Of a stretch of DNA of 64,000 nt, positions 1 through 7,343 are shown in pieces. Within the stretch, counting starts at the first letter, position 1. Each line of letters starts with the position of its first letter. Both the position numbers and the translations under genes were made by a program. The stretch lies in NCBI RefSeq assembly GCF_030254645.1, contig NZ_CP116346.1:1158001-1222000 (forward strand), in the 5' to 3' direction. Below the pieces are notes generated by a model. It did no database searches. It saw nothing but the letters and a program-made list of their open reading frames with translations, and was not told the origin of the DNA. The DNA comes from Paucibacter sediminis (GTDB lineage: Bacteria; Pseudomonadota; Gammaproteobacteria; Burkholderiales; Burkholderiaceae_C).

Positions 1-108
1 TACAGCTGGAATACTCGCAAGGCCGGCGCTGGCACACACACGCTTCAAGTCGTGGCCAAGGATGCGGCGGGCAATAGCAGTACGACCAGCATCAAGGTCA
101 GCCGGTGA
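1..108 (+). CDS. C-terminal end of an Ig-like domain surface protein (partial)
   Basis: An open frame enters from the left edge and stops with TGA at 106-108, leaving 35 residues. They include THTLQVVAKDAAGNSS, which resembles the last beta strands of bacterial Ig-like or fibronectin-type domains that end many secreted hydrolases and adhesins (typical form: G-T-H-T-L ... A-x-D-A-A-G-N). The catalytic or adhesive part lies outside the window, so the full function cannot be given. The next gene is 148 bases away behind its own promoter, so the two are probably separate units. Confidence 0.6.
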   Translation, partial: YSWNTRKAGAGTHTLQVVAKDAAGNSSTTSIKVSR

Positions 109-191
109 GCCGTCGGGAAACTTTACAAATACGCTTCCCCCACCCAGCAGGCCCGATATCAAGTTGTTGAAAATCAAGGACTTACCCATCC

Positions 192-208
192 TGGCCCAAC
201 AGTTGCTT
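192..208 (+). promoter_or_regulatory. Putative sigma-54 (-24/-12) promoter of the PEP-CTERM gene
   Basis: The sequence TGGCCCAACAGTTGCTT has GG at 193-194 and GC at 205-206 separated by exactly ten bases. It matches the consensus TGGCAC-N5-TTGCW at nearly every conserved position. The predicted start of transcription is near 218, giving a leader of about 39 bases before the ATG at 257, with a purine-rich AGGAAGG ribosome-binding site at about 242-248. Sigma-54 control through PrsK/PrsR is known for PEP-CTERM genes in related bacteria. No activator site was identified here. Confidence 0.6.
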
Positions 209-256
209 ATTCAGCGATACCAAGTGTGTCGTATGTAAGTCCAGGAAGGTTATGCC

Positions 257-967
257 ATGAGAATGCTCAAGAACTTGATCGCCGGCTCGCTGCTCGCGGC
301 CGGCATGGCCGGCACTGCCGCTGCTGACACGATTCACTTCGGCGCCACTGGCGCGACGGGTTCCATCCTGTTCGCCCAAGTGATCGCTGGAGCCAATCTG
401 CAAGCCAAGGTCGATTTCACTTTGACCGGCTTGACTGCTAGTCAGGCGACTTTCTCCGTGACGGTGTCCAACCTGACCGGTGTTGCCGAAATTGGCCAAA
501 ATGCCTTCATGGCGTTCGGCATTGACGTGGTCAGCCCCACGCTGAACGGCGTCAGCGACAACAGCGGTGTGTTTGATTCCTCCATCAATGACAACATGGC
601 CGGCGGCTTCCAGACCGTCGACCTGTGCGTGTTCGGCGCGAATGGCTGCACCGGCGGCAATGTGAACAACGGCTTACAGGAAGCCAGCTCCAACAGCTTC
701 AGTCTGGTGCTGAACACGCTGGGCAGCTTCACGGCCAACGGCATCGACTTCACCAGCCCCTATGGCTCAAAGTGGCAAGCGGTCGGCACCACCGGCGGCT
801 CGTATGAGTTTGGCGGTTGCATCGTCGGCACGCCGGGCTGCGGTGGCGGTGGCGGTGGCGGTGGCGGTGGCGGCGGCGGTAACACGCCGGAACCCGCGTC
901 CATCGCTCTGGTGGGCCTGGGTCTGCTGGCAGCCGGTGCAGCGCGCCGCGCCACTCGCAAGGCCTAA
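257..967 (+). CDS. PEP-CTERM sorting domain protein with polyglycine linker
   Basis: A 236-residue secreted protein. Residues 1-23 form a signal peptide (MRMLKNLIAG ... AAAD). The C-terminus has the exosortase signal TPEPAS, a hydrophobic helix and a basic RR-containing tail, so the protein should be cleaved and anchored by an exosortase (EpsH/XrtA family) and exported with exopolysaccharide. The central 170 residues are rich in Gly, Asn, Ser and Thr, carry four Cys residues, and match no family I recognise. Thirteen consecutive glycines sit directly before the sorting signal. No exosortase or polysaccharide gene lies in the window. A sigma-54 type promoter precedes the gene and a strong terminator follows it, so it is probably a single-gene unit. 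Confidence 0.85.
   Translation: MRMLKNLIAGSLLAAGMAGTAAADTIHFGATGATGSILFAQVIAGANLQAKVDFTLTGLTASQATFSVTVSNLTGVAEIGQNAFMAFGIDVVSPTLNGVSDNSGVFDSSINDNMAGGFQTVDLCVFGANGCTGGNVNNGLQEASSNSFSLVLNTLGSFTANGIDFTSPYGSKWQAVGTTGGSYEFGGCIVGTPGCGGGGGGGGGGGGGNTPEPASIALVGLGLLAAGAARRATRKA
842..880 (+). repeat. GGTGGC hexanucleotide tract encoding 13 glycines
   Basis: Thirteen Gly codons, mostly alternating GGT and GGC, form a near-perfect GGTGGC hexamer array inside the PEP-CTERM gene. The tract links the secreted domain to the sorting signal. Slippage in units of 3 or 6 bases would change linker length without a frameshift. Confidence 0.8.
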
Positions 968-991
968 GTCGGATCAACCCCGACAACCGAG

Positions 992-1016
992 AAAACCCGC
1001 TTCGGCGGGTTTTTTT
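992..1016 (+). terminator. Rho-independent terminator after the PEP-CTERM gene
   Basis: The stem ACCCGC (995-1000) pairs with GCGGGT (1005-1010) around a TTCG tetraloop and runs into a T7 tract. This is a textbook intrinsic terminator 25 bases after the stop codon. Confidence 0.9.
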
Positions 1017-1108
1017 ACGCCCCGGCCCCCTGTTCCAGGGGCGCGCGCTCGCGGGGTTGTCGGCGCCACGCCGAACGGGACAATCGCCTCAGCTCTTCTC
1101 GTCCGCTC

Positions 1109-1756
1109 ATGCGCTCCGTCTTCCTGCTACGCCGTTGCACACAATCGATCCACCGTTCACGTGCGGCGCTCTTGCAGAGCGACTGGGAACTGGCCGGCAG
1201 CAGCGAGCGCCTGAGCGAATGCGCGGACTGGCTGGGCCGCCTGCGCCCGGACGTGCTGGCCTGCGATCTGCGCCTGTTCGACGGCCATGTCAGCCGTCTG
1301 CTGCGCGGTTTGCGCCACGAGGCCTGGGCACCCAAGGTATTGCTGTTCAGCAGTAGCGCCGACGAGGTGCTGCTCTACGACACGCTGGCCAGCGGCGCGC
1401 ATGGCTACTGGATGGAGCGACAGACCAGCATCAGCCTGGCCATGGCGCTGGACGCGCTCTATGAAGGCCGCGCCCTGATGTCACCCATGATCGCCCGGCA
1501 GGCGCTGGCAGCACTGGCACTGCCGCGCCTGAGCCTGGAAGAGGCGCATCAATTGCGCCTGCGCAGCCTAGAGCCGGGGCAGGAACCCACCTTCGTACAG
1601 CCGCTGTTGAGCCTTCTTTCACTGGGCCTGCTGCCGCGCGAAATCGCCCAGCTCTGGGAGCTGGCACTGGAGCAGGTGGAGCAGGCGTTGGCGCAGATCT
1701 ACCGCCGCCTGCACCGCGTGCGCATCTTTCACGAACCCGATCTGCCGGTGGCTTGA
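1109..1756 (+). CDS. Degenerate NarL/FixJ-like response regulator
   Basis: A 215-residue protein that looks like a receiver domain (about 1-125) followed by a LuxR-type helix-turn-helix (about 160-208). The likely phospho-acceptor is Asp in ACDLRLFDG. The usual acidic pair near the N-terminus and the conserved receiver Lys are not obvious. The C-terminal block LGLLPREIAQLWELALEQVEQALAQIYRRL follows the spacing of LuxR helices but lacks the canonical G-x-S-N-K-E-I-A and T-V-K signature. No histidine kinase is adjacent. It may regulate independently of phosphorylation. The family assignment is from pattern only, and the start at 1109 is not supported by a strong ribosome-binding site. Confidence 0.55.
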   Translation: MRSVFLLRRCTQSIHRSRAALLQSDWELAGSSERLSECADWLGRLRPDVLACDLRLFDGHVSRLLRGLRHEAWAPKVLLFSSSADEVLLYDTLASGAHGYWMERQTSISLAMALDALYEGRALMSPMIARQALAALALPRLSLEEAHQLRLRSLEPGQEPTFVQPLLSLLSLGLLPREIAQLWELALEQVEQALAQIYRRLHRVRIFHEPDLPVA

Positions 1757-1768
1757 GGCCACCCGGAT

Positions 1769-2410
1769 TCAGGCCTGGGGAGGCAGGGTGTCGACGAAGC
1801 TCGGCCGCTGGCTCAGCTTGTCGTAGAGCTTGGCCAGATTGGCATGCTCGGCGCGCCAATCGATGGCGGGGAAACGGAAGTCGAGATAGCCCAGCGCACA
1901 GCCGACCGAGATATCGGCCAGCGAGAAATGATTGCCCGAACACCAGGCCCTGTCGGCCTGACCATGTCCCAGGCCGGCACTCATGGCCTTGAGCGCCGCC
2001 ATCACCTTGTCCATCTGGCGCTGCACCCAGGCCTCGCTGCGCTGCTCGGCGCTGCGCCCGCCCCAGGTCTGCTCCAGGCGCGCCAGGATGGCGGCGTCCA
2101 GCAGGCCATCGGCCAGCGCTTCCCATGTACGCACCTCGGTGCGCTCGCGGCCGCGCTCGGGGATCAGTTTGCCCACCGGCGACAGGGTGTCCACGTACTC
2201 GACGATGACGCGCGAATCAAACACCGCGCCGGTGATCGAGTCCTGCCCCTCCATCACCAGGCAAGGCACCTTGCCCAGCGGGTTGACCTTCATGATGGCG
2301 TCGCTCGCCCACACATCCTCCAGCACGAGTTGATAGTCGAGCTTCTTCTCCGCCATCACGATGCGGACCTTGCGGACGTAGGGGCTGGTGAGTGATCCGA
2401 TGAGCTTCAT
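1769..2410 (-). CDS. Glutathione S-transferase family protein
   Basis: A 213-residue cytosolic protein. The start at MKLIGSLTSPYVRKVRI begins the N-terminal thioredoxin-fold domain (about 1-80), with Ser in TSPYVRKV at the usual catalytic/GSH-contact position. The cis-Pro loop KVPCLV and D-S-R-V-I-V-E-Y follow as in bacterial GSTs. The all-helical C-terminal domain (about 88-205) contains the expected buried Asp in FSLADISVGCALGYLDFR. The expected role is glutathione conjugation or thiol transfer to a small electrophile; the substrate cannot be told. The frame is open upstream to 2545, but those residues do not fit the family. The gene is transcribed toward the degenerate regulator and away from the DUF898 gene. 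Confidence 0.88.
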   Translation of the reverse strand: MKLIGSLTSPYVRKVRIVMAEKKLDYQLVLEDVWASDAIMKVNPLGKVPCLVMEGQDSITGAVFDSRVIVEYVDTLSPVGKLIPERGRERTEVRTWEALADGLLDAAILARLEQTWGGRSAEQRSEAWVQRQMDKVMAALKAMSAGLGHGQADRAWCSGNHFSLADISVGCALGYLDFRFPAIDWRAEHANLAKLYDKLSQRPSFVDTLPPQA

Positions 2411-2600
2411 GACGGCGAGGTGTGCGTTGCGGCGCGATTCTAGCGAACGGTCCGTTGCACGATAGGCTGTACACCGGGGCTGAACTAGTGCAGGCAAACT
2501 CGCCTTGTCAGCCTCCCCACGCTTGGGCCACACTCTTGCCCGCACCCATCAGAGGTGCCGACAAATCGTCGTCCAAGCGATATTCAACGAGGGAGGCTCG

Positions 2601-3785
2601 ATGAGCAACAACAACGACCGCAACGCGGCCGATTCGACCCTGGGCAATCTGTCCGGCTGGCCACATTCGCAGTACCGCAAACGCAAGCTCGACGTGGCCT
2701 TCACCGGCTCGGGCAGCGAGTACTTCCGCATCTGGATCGTCAACCTGCTGCTCAGCCTGGTGACCCTGGGGCTCTATCTGCCCTTCGCCAAGGCGCGGCG
2801 GCTGAGCTATTTCTACAGCAACACGCTGATCGATGGCCAGGCCCTGGGCTTCCACGGCGACCCCTGGAAGATGTTGCGCGGCTTCTTGCTGCTGGCGGTG
2901 CTGACGCTGGCCTATGGCTTCGCCGCGCGTTTCTCGCCGCTGAGTGCCATGGCCGCCTTTGCGCTGCTGTGCGGATTGTGGCCGGCGCTCTGGCGCGCCG
3001 GCCTTCAGTTCCGCCTCGCCAACACCAGTTGGCGTGGCCTGCGACTGGGCTTCACCGGCAGCAGCGCCGGCGCCTATGCGGCCCTGCTGCCGCTTTATGT
3101 GCCGGCCCTGCTGATGGTGGCCGGGCAATTCCTGTTCGCGCCGGAGCGCCCCGATCCCCGCGCGCCCATGCCGCTCCTGTTGGGGCTCAGCATGGCGGCC
3201 AGCTTCCTGCTGATGCTGCTCATGCTGCCCTGGGGCGTGGCACGCATCAAGCGCTACCAGCATGGCGGCTATGTCTACGCCGACCAGCAGACCGAACTCA
3301 CGGTGCCAACGCGACGTTTCTACGGCCTCGGCCTCAAGGCGCTGTTGCTGACCCTGCTGCCGCTGGCGCTGCTGGGTGCGCTGGCCGCCATCGCCGTGGC
3401 CGTCTACAAGCCTCTGCTGTTCTGGATGATGCTGGCGCTGCCGCTCGCCTATCTGCTGTACTTTGCGCTCATAACCCCCTATGTGAGCGCGCGCCTGCAG
3501 AACCTGGTCTGGAACGGCACCGCCTCGGAGTTGCTGCAGTTGCAAAGCGATCTGCCGGCGCGCCCGCTGGCCTGGCTGACGCTGAAGAACTGGCTGCTCA
3601 CCGCCCTCACCCTGGGCCTGTACCGTCCCTTCGCGGCCGTGCACACCGCGCGCATGCGTTTGCAGGCCATGAGCTTGATGGTGGAAGGCGATCTCGACGG
3701 CTGGGTGGCGCGCCAGAGCGTTGCGCAGGACGATGCCGCCGGCGACGCCGCGGGCGACTTCTTCGGCATCGACATGGGCTTGTGA
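2601..3785 (+). CDS. DUF898 (YjgN-type) multi-pass inner membrane protein
   Basis: A 394-residue protein with several long hydrophobic segments (for example near 45-62, 98-120, 190-215, 260-290 and 330-360). It carries paired motifs typical of DUF898: SEYFRIWIVNLLLSLVTLGLY with PFAKARR near the N-terminus, and a second related motif (LKNWLLTALTLGLYRPFAAVHT) near the C-terminus. The biochemical role of the family is not established. A good ribosome-binding site (GAGGGAGG) lies eight bases before the ATG at 2601. The next gene, an M48 peptidase, starts 3 bases after the stop, or overlaps it if a GTG at 3782 is used. This DUF898-M48 pairing is recurrent in proteobacteria and suggests joint work on a membrane substrate. 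Confidence 0.85.
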   Translation: MSNNNDRNAADSTLGNLSGWPHSQYRKRKLDVAFTGSGSEYFRIWIVNLLLSLVTLGLYLPFAKARRLSYFYSNTLIDGQALGFHGDPWKMLRGFLLLAVLTLAYGFAARFSPLSAMAAFALLCGLWPALWRAGLQFRLANTSWRGLRLGFTGSSAGAYAALLPLYVPALLMVAGQFLFAPERPDPRAPMPLLLGLSMAASFLLMLLMLPWGVARIKRYQHGGYVYADQQTELTVPTRRFYGLGLKALLLTLLPLALLGALAAIAVAVYKPLLFWMMLALPLAYLLYFALITPYVSARLQNLVWNGTASELLQLQSDLPARPLAWLTLKNWLLTALTLGLYRPFAAVHTARMRLQAMSLMVEGDLDGWVARQSVAQDDAAGDAAGDFFGIDMGL

Positions 3786-3787
3786 GC

Positions 3788-4807
3788 ATGGCGCCGCGCC
3801 TGCAGCTCGAGTACTTCGATGGCCGCAGCGCGCGCCCGCAGCGGGCCGAGATCCAGCTGCAGGATGGCCAGCTGCAACTGGCCTGCGGCCTGCAACACCA
3901 CCAATACCCGCTAGGCAGCGTGCGCTGGCCCGAGCGCCAGCGCCATGGCCAGCGCCAGGCCCTGCTGCCCGATGGCGGCGTGCTCAGCTGTGCCGATGCC
4001 GCACGCTGGGACGACTGGGCGCGCGCCTCCGGCCTGCGCGACAGCCTGACGGTGCGCTGGATGCAGAACTGGCGCCTGGTCGGCACCGCCCTGGCCATGC
4101 TGCTGGCCGTGCTGCTGCTGGCCTGGCGCTGGGGCCTGCCGCTGGCCACCGAAGCGGCGCTGCGCTGGCTGCCGCCGGCGCTCGAGCAGCAGATCGGCGG
4201 CCAGGCCCTAGCGCAGCTGGAGTCGCATTGGTTGCGCCCCAGCGAATTGCCGCCCGCCGAGCAGGACGCGCTGCGCCAGCGCTTTGCCACGCTGGTGAAG
4301 CAAGCCCATCCGCCAGGCCAGGCGCCGGCCTACCAATTGCACTTCCGCGCCGCATCCACCGCACTGGGACCGAACGCCTTTGCCTTGCCGGGCGGCGCCA
4401 TCGTGCTCACCGACGCCCTGGTGCAGCTGATGCGCGACCGTCCGGAAGCCGTGCTGGGCGTGCTGGCGCATGAGCTGGGCCATGTGCGGCAGCGCCACGG
4501 CCTGCGTCTGGCGGTGCAGGCCAGCCTGGTGAGCGCCGCGGCCGGCCTGGTGGTGGGTGATTTCTCCGCCCTGCTGGCGGGCGTGCCCGCCTTGCTGACC
4601 CAGCAGGCCTATTCACGCGACTTCGAGCGCGAGGCCGATGCCGAGGCGCGCCGCTGCCTGCTGGCGGCCGGTATCTCGCCGCGCGTGATGCTGGATTTCT
4701 TCGAGCGCCTTGCGCAACAGCGCCAACATGCCGCCAGCCTGCCGATCGCCTTCTCCAGCCATCCGGCGGATACCGAACGCAAGCGCTTCTTCAGCGAGCC
4801 TCCATGA
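3788..4807 (+). CDS. M48 family zinc metallopeptidase (HtpX/Oma1-like)
   Basis: A 339-residue protein. One transmembrane helix lies at about 95-113. The peptidase domain follows, with zinc motif HELGH at 228-232 and the third-ligand region FEREADAEA near 280, as in M48 enzymes that degrade membrane or periplasmic proteins. The N-terminal 90 residues form a small domain rich in Gln and Arg of unknown role. The gene is translationally coupled to the DUF898 gene: GTG at 3782 overlaps that gene's stop, and ATG at 3788 is the start chosen here. A hairpin at 4813-4837 follows the stop codon and is shared with the convergent CHRD gene. Confidence 0.87.
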   Translation: MAPRLQLEYFDGRSARPQRAEIQLQDGQLQLACGLQHHQYPLGSVRWPERQRHGQRQALLPDGGVLSCADAARWDDWARASGLRDSLTVRWMQNWRLVGTALAMLLAVLLLAWRWGLPLATEAALRWLPPALEQQIGGQALAQLESHWLRPSELPPAEQDALRQRFATLVKQAHPPGQAPAYQLHFRAASTALGPNAFALPGGAIVLTDALVQLMRDRPEAVLGVLAHELGHVRQRHGLRLAVQASLVSAAAGLVVGDFSALLAGVPALLTQQAYSRDFEREADAEARRCLLAAGISPRVMLDFFERLAQQRQHAASLPIAFSSHPADTERKRFFSEPP

Positions 4808-4812
4808 CGCGA

Positions 4813-4837
4813 CAAGGGCCCGCCAAGCGGGCCCTTG
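4813..4837. terminator. Perfect 11-bp hairpin between convergent genes
   Basis: CAAGGGCCCGC (4813-4823) and GCGGGCCCTTG (4827-4837) are exact complements with a 3-base loop. The hairpin sits 6 bases after the M48 stop and 29 bases from the CHRD gene stop, so it could end transcription from both sides. There is no clear T tract on either side, so efficiency is uncertain. Confidence 0.6.
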
Positions 4838-4865
4838 ATACATCATGGGGCAGCAGCGCCGGCCC

Positions 4866-5492
4866 TCAGCGGCGGCGGCGCCGTACGGTCAAGCCCAGCA
4901 CGCCCAGGCCGCCGAGCATCAGCGCCATGCTGGCCGGTTCCGGCACCACCGCGGCCACCTGGATCAGCTGGCCGCGCACCGCCCCGGCGGGATTCAGGCT
5001 GGTGTGGACATTGGCATAGGCCAACCCGCCCTGCAGCATGTCCAGGAAGGACATGGCCGGATGGCCGGCATTCGTGCCCGACGCCGAGGTGGCCGGAATG
5101 CTGGGCGCGGCAATGCCGCTGCCGCCCACCAGCAGGGTGCTGCCGGCGTTCAGCGAACTGAAGGGAGCCGTATCCAGGAACACGCGCACCGGGCCGGACT
5201 CCGTGACGCTGGCCGCGCCATGGATATGGAAGCCCGTCGCCGCCGTGCCGCCAGGGCCACCACTGAGCCCGAACACCGCCATCGAGAAGTCGTAGGTATC
5301 GTCCAGTAGCGACACCGTGCCATGGTCGTCGTAGAAAAGCGTGGCGATACCGGTGGCGGTGGCCGTGGACACCGTGCCCACCTCGTTGGCGCTGTTGAGG
5401 CTGGCATTGAACTGGTAGACCGTGGCCTGTGCCGCCAGTGGCAGGGCGCCAAGGGCACTGAACAAGGCGAGAGCGGCGATTCGGATACGCAT
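4866..5492 (-). CDS. CHRD domain PEP-CTERM sorting domain protein
   Basis: A 208-residue secreted protein. Residues 1-23 are a signal peptide ending AAQA. Residues about 27-178 match the CHRD domain first described in chordin: N-A-S-L-N-S-A-N-E near the start, HIHGAA in the middle (putative metal-binding histidines), then AYANVHTSLNPAGAVRGQL, the usual Y-x-N-x-H-T ... G-x-I-R-G-Q ending. The C-terminus is a PEP-CTERM signal: VPEPAS, a hydrophobic helix and the tail RRRRR. Like the gene at 257, it should be processed by an exosortase encoded elsewhere. The start codon at 5492 is preceded by CAGGAG. No convincing sigma-54 promoter was found upstream. Confidence 0.88.
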   Translation of the reverse strand: MRIRIAALALFSALGALPLAAQATVYQFNASLNSANEVGTVSTATATGIATLFYDDHGTVSLLDDTYDFSMAVFGLSGGPGGTAATGFHIHGAASVTESGPVRVFLDTAPFSSLNAGSTLLVGGSGIAAPSIPATSASGTNAGHPAMSFLDMLQGGLAYANVHTSLNPAGAVRGQLIQVAAVVPEPASMALMLGGLGVLGLTVRRRRR

Positions 5493-5605
5493 GCGAGGCT
5501 CCTGGGGAAACAGCGCGGCGCCGGCGGCTGCCGGTGGACCTGAGCCACGGGTTATACCTAGACGCGCCACGATCACCAGCCCTAGTTCAAGGGAAGGCCA
5601 GGGGC

Positions 5606-6874
5606 CTATCCCAGGCTCCAGTCGACCGAGGCCGGCCGCCCCGGCAGGCTGAGCCGGGCTTCGGCCGGCGCCATCCTGCTCAGCACCTGCCCACGGCGCA
5701 CCACTAGCAGGCGCTGGGCGCGCAGGCGTATTGCCTCCACCGGGTCACGCGCCTGCAGCAGCACGAAATCGGCATGGCAGCCCGGTGCCAGGCCATAGCC
5801 GTCCAGGCCCAGCACGCGCGCATTGTTCGTCGTCACCGCATCGAAGCAGGCGCGCATGCCCGCCTGCGAGGTCAGCTGGGCCACATGCAGGCCCATGCTG
5901 GCCACCTCCAGCATGTCGGCGCAGCCCAGGCTGTACCAGGGGTCGAGCACGCAATCATGGCCAAAGCCGACATTGATGCCGGCCGCCATCAGCTCGGGCA
6001 CGCGCGTCATGCCGCGACGCTTCGGGTAGCTGTCGTGGCGGCCCTGCAGCGTGATGTTGATGAGCGGATTCGCCACCGCGTGCAGCTGCGCCTCGGCCAT
6101 CAGCGGGATCAGCTTGGAGACGTAGTAGTTGTCCATCGAGTGCATGGAGGTGAGATGCGAGCCCGTCACCCGCCCCTGCAGGCCCAGGCGCTGGGTCTCG
6201 CTGGCCAGGGTCTCGACATGGCGCGAGAGCGGGTCGTCGCTCTCATCGCAATGCATGTCCACGCGCAGGCCGCGCTCGGCCGCGAGTTCGCACAGCAGCC
6301 TCACGCTGGCAGCGCCATCGCTCATGGTGCGCTCGAAATGCGGGATGCCGCCCACCACGTCCACGCCCATGTCGAGCGCGCGCCGCAGATTCGCCAGCGC
6401 AGCGGGGGCACGCAGCACGCCGTCCTGCGGGAAGGCCACCAGCTGCAGGTCCAGATAAGGCTGCACGCGCTCGCGCACATGCAAGAGCGCCTCCACCGCC
6501 AGCAGGCGTTCGTCGCACACGTCGACATGGCTGCGTATCGCCAGCAGGCCCTTCGCCACCGCCCAGTCGCAGTAGCGCAGCGCCCGCTCCACCAGCGCCT
6601 CCTGGGTCAGGCGGGGCTTCAGCTCGCCCCACAAGGCGATGCCCTCCAGCAGGGTGCCGCTCTGGTTCACGCGTGGCAGGCCGTAGCTGAGCGTGGCATC
6701 CATATGGAAGTGCGCGTCCACAAAGGGCGGGCTGAGCAGCCAGCCGCCACCGTCCAGCAGCTCCACGCCCTCGGGCACGGGCAATTGCGGGCCGATGGCG
6801 GCGATGCGGCCGGCTTGCACCAGCAGGTCCTGGCCGACGCGGCCATCGGGAAGGCAGATATTGCGTATCAGCAT
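5606..6874 (-). CDS. CodA-family cytosine / 5-methylcytosine deaminase (amidohydrolase)
   Basis: A 422-residue metal-dependent hydrolase that aligns throughout with E. coli CodA as I recall it. Metal ligands and catalytic residues are present with a constant offset of six: His55 and His57 (H-F-H), Gln150 in VAFPQDG, His208 and Glu211 in MHCDES, His240 in GSHLT, and Asp307 in FGHDCVLDPWY. The next residue is Cys308, where E. coli CodA has Asp314. Loss of that discriminating Asp is the mark of CodA homologues shown to deaminate 5-methylcytosine to thymine, so cytosine alone should not be assumed as substrate. The start at 6874 (MLIRN) is used; an upstream ATG at 6907 adds residues lacking in the family. 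It is divergent from blaI with a 76-base gap. Confidence 0.88.
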   Translation of the reverse strand: MLIRNICLPDGRVGQDLLVQAGRIAAIGPQLPVPEGVELLDGGGWLLSPPFVDAHFHMDATLSYGLPRVNQSGTLLEGIALWGELKPRLTQEALVERALRYCDWAVAKGLLAIRSHVDVCDERLLAVEALLHVRERVQPYLDLQLVAFPQDGVLRAPAALANLRRALDMGVDVVGGIPHFERTMSDGAASVRLLCELAAERGLRVDMHCDESDDPLSRHVETLASETQRLGLQGRVTGSHLTSMHSMDNYYVSKLIPLMAEAQLHAVANPLINITLQGRHDSYPKRRGMTRVPELMAAGINVGFGHDCVLDPWYSLGCADMLEVASMGLHVAQLTSQAGMRACFDAVTTNNARVLGLDGYGLAPGCHADFVLLQARDPVEAIRLRAQRLLVVRRGQVLSRMAPAEARLSLPGRPASVDWSLG

Positions 6875-6900
6875 GGGTGCCAGCCTAGCACCGGATGAAG

Positions 6901-6950
6901 TAGACAAATAGTTCTAGACAACATGTTCTAGAACATTTATTCTGCACGCC
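6901..6950 (+). promoter_or_regulatory. Promoter with tandem palindromic operator for the blaI-blaR pair
   Basis: TAGACA (6915-6920) and TATTCT (6938-6943) make a sigma-70-like promoter with a 17-base spacer. The spacer contains the perfect 14-bp palindrome ATGTTCTAGAACAT (6923-6936). The core GTTCTAGA also occurs at 6911-6918, 14 bases upstream of its second copy at 6925-6932, giving two adjacent half-conserved operators. Transcription would start near 6950, almost on the ATG at 6951, so the mRNA is probably leaderless. BlaI-family repressors bind dyads overlapping their own promoter, which fits this arrangement. Confidence 0.65.
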
Positions 6951-7343
6951 ATGCAAGACCTGACCCCACCGCGCAAACCCACCGCCGCCGAGCTGGACCT
7001 GCTGCGCACGCTCTGGCGCATCGGCCCGGCCACGGCCAAGCAGGCGCACGAGGCCTTGCAGAGCGAGCGCCCCGACGCGACCTATGCCACCGTGCTGCGC
7101 CAGCTGCAGATCATGCATGGCAAGGGTCTGCTGACGCGCGACGAGAGCCAGCGCTCGCACGTCTATGCCAGCGCCCAGGCGCAGGACCAGCTGCAGACCC
7201 ATCTGCTCAAGGACCTCATTGCCAAGGCCTTCTCGGGCTCGGGCAAGGCCCTGGTGATGGCGGCGCTGAAGGGCCATGTGAGCAAGAAGGAGCGCGACGA
7301 GATCCAGCAGTTCCTGCATGGCGACGAGGCCCCGAAGCGATGA
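6951..7343 (+). CDS. blaI: BlaI/MecI family transcriptional repressor
   Basis: A 130-residue protein of normal length for the family. An N-terminal winged helix-turn-helix (about 10-80) shows the typical run LDLLRTLWRIGPATAKQAHEAL, then ATYATVLRQLQIMHGKGLL, followed by a C-terminal dimerisation helix region (about 85-125) where BlaI/MecI repressors are cut. The stop overlaps the start of the M56-S11 fusion gene by four bases (ATGA), so the two are co-translated as a repressor and its sensor-protease. No beta-lactamase gene is adjacent, so the target may be only this operon, the divergent deaminase or unlinked genes. Confidence 0.88.
   Translation: MQDLTPPRKPTAAELDLLRTLWRIGPATAKQAHEALQSERPDATYATVLRQLQIMHGKGLLTRDESQRSHVYASAQAQDQLQTHLLKDLIAKAFSGSGKALVMAALKGHVSKKERDEIQQFLHGDEAPKR

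Noticed and set aside
842-880. Repeat array as a CRISPR or tandem-repeat locus
   Set aside because: The unit is six bases without spacers and lies in frame inside a coding region.
5493-5605. Sigma-54 promoter for the CHRD PEP-CTERM gene
   Set aside because: A GG-N10-GC match exists on the minus strand (TGGTGATCGTGGCGC), but the -12 element lacks the conserved TT.
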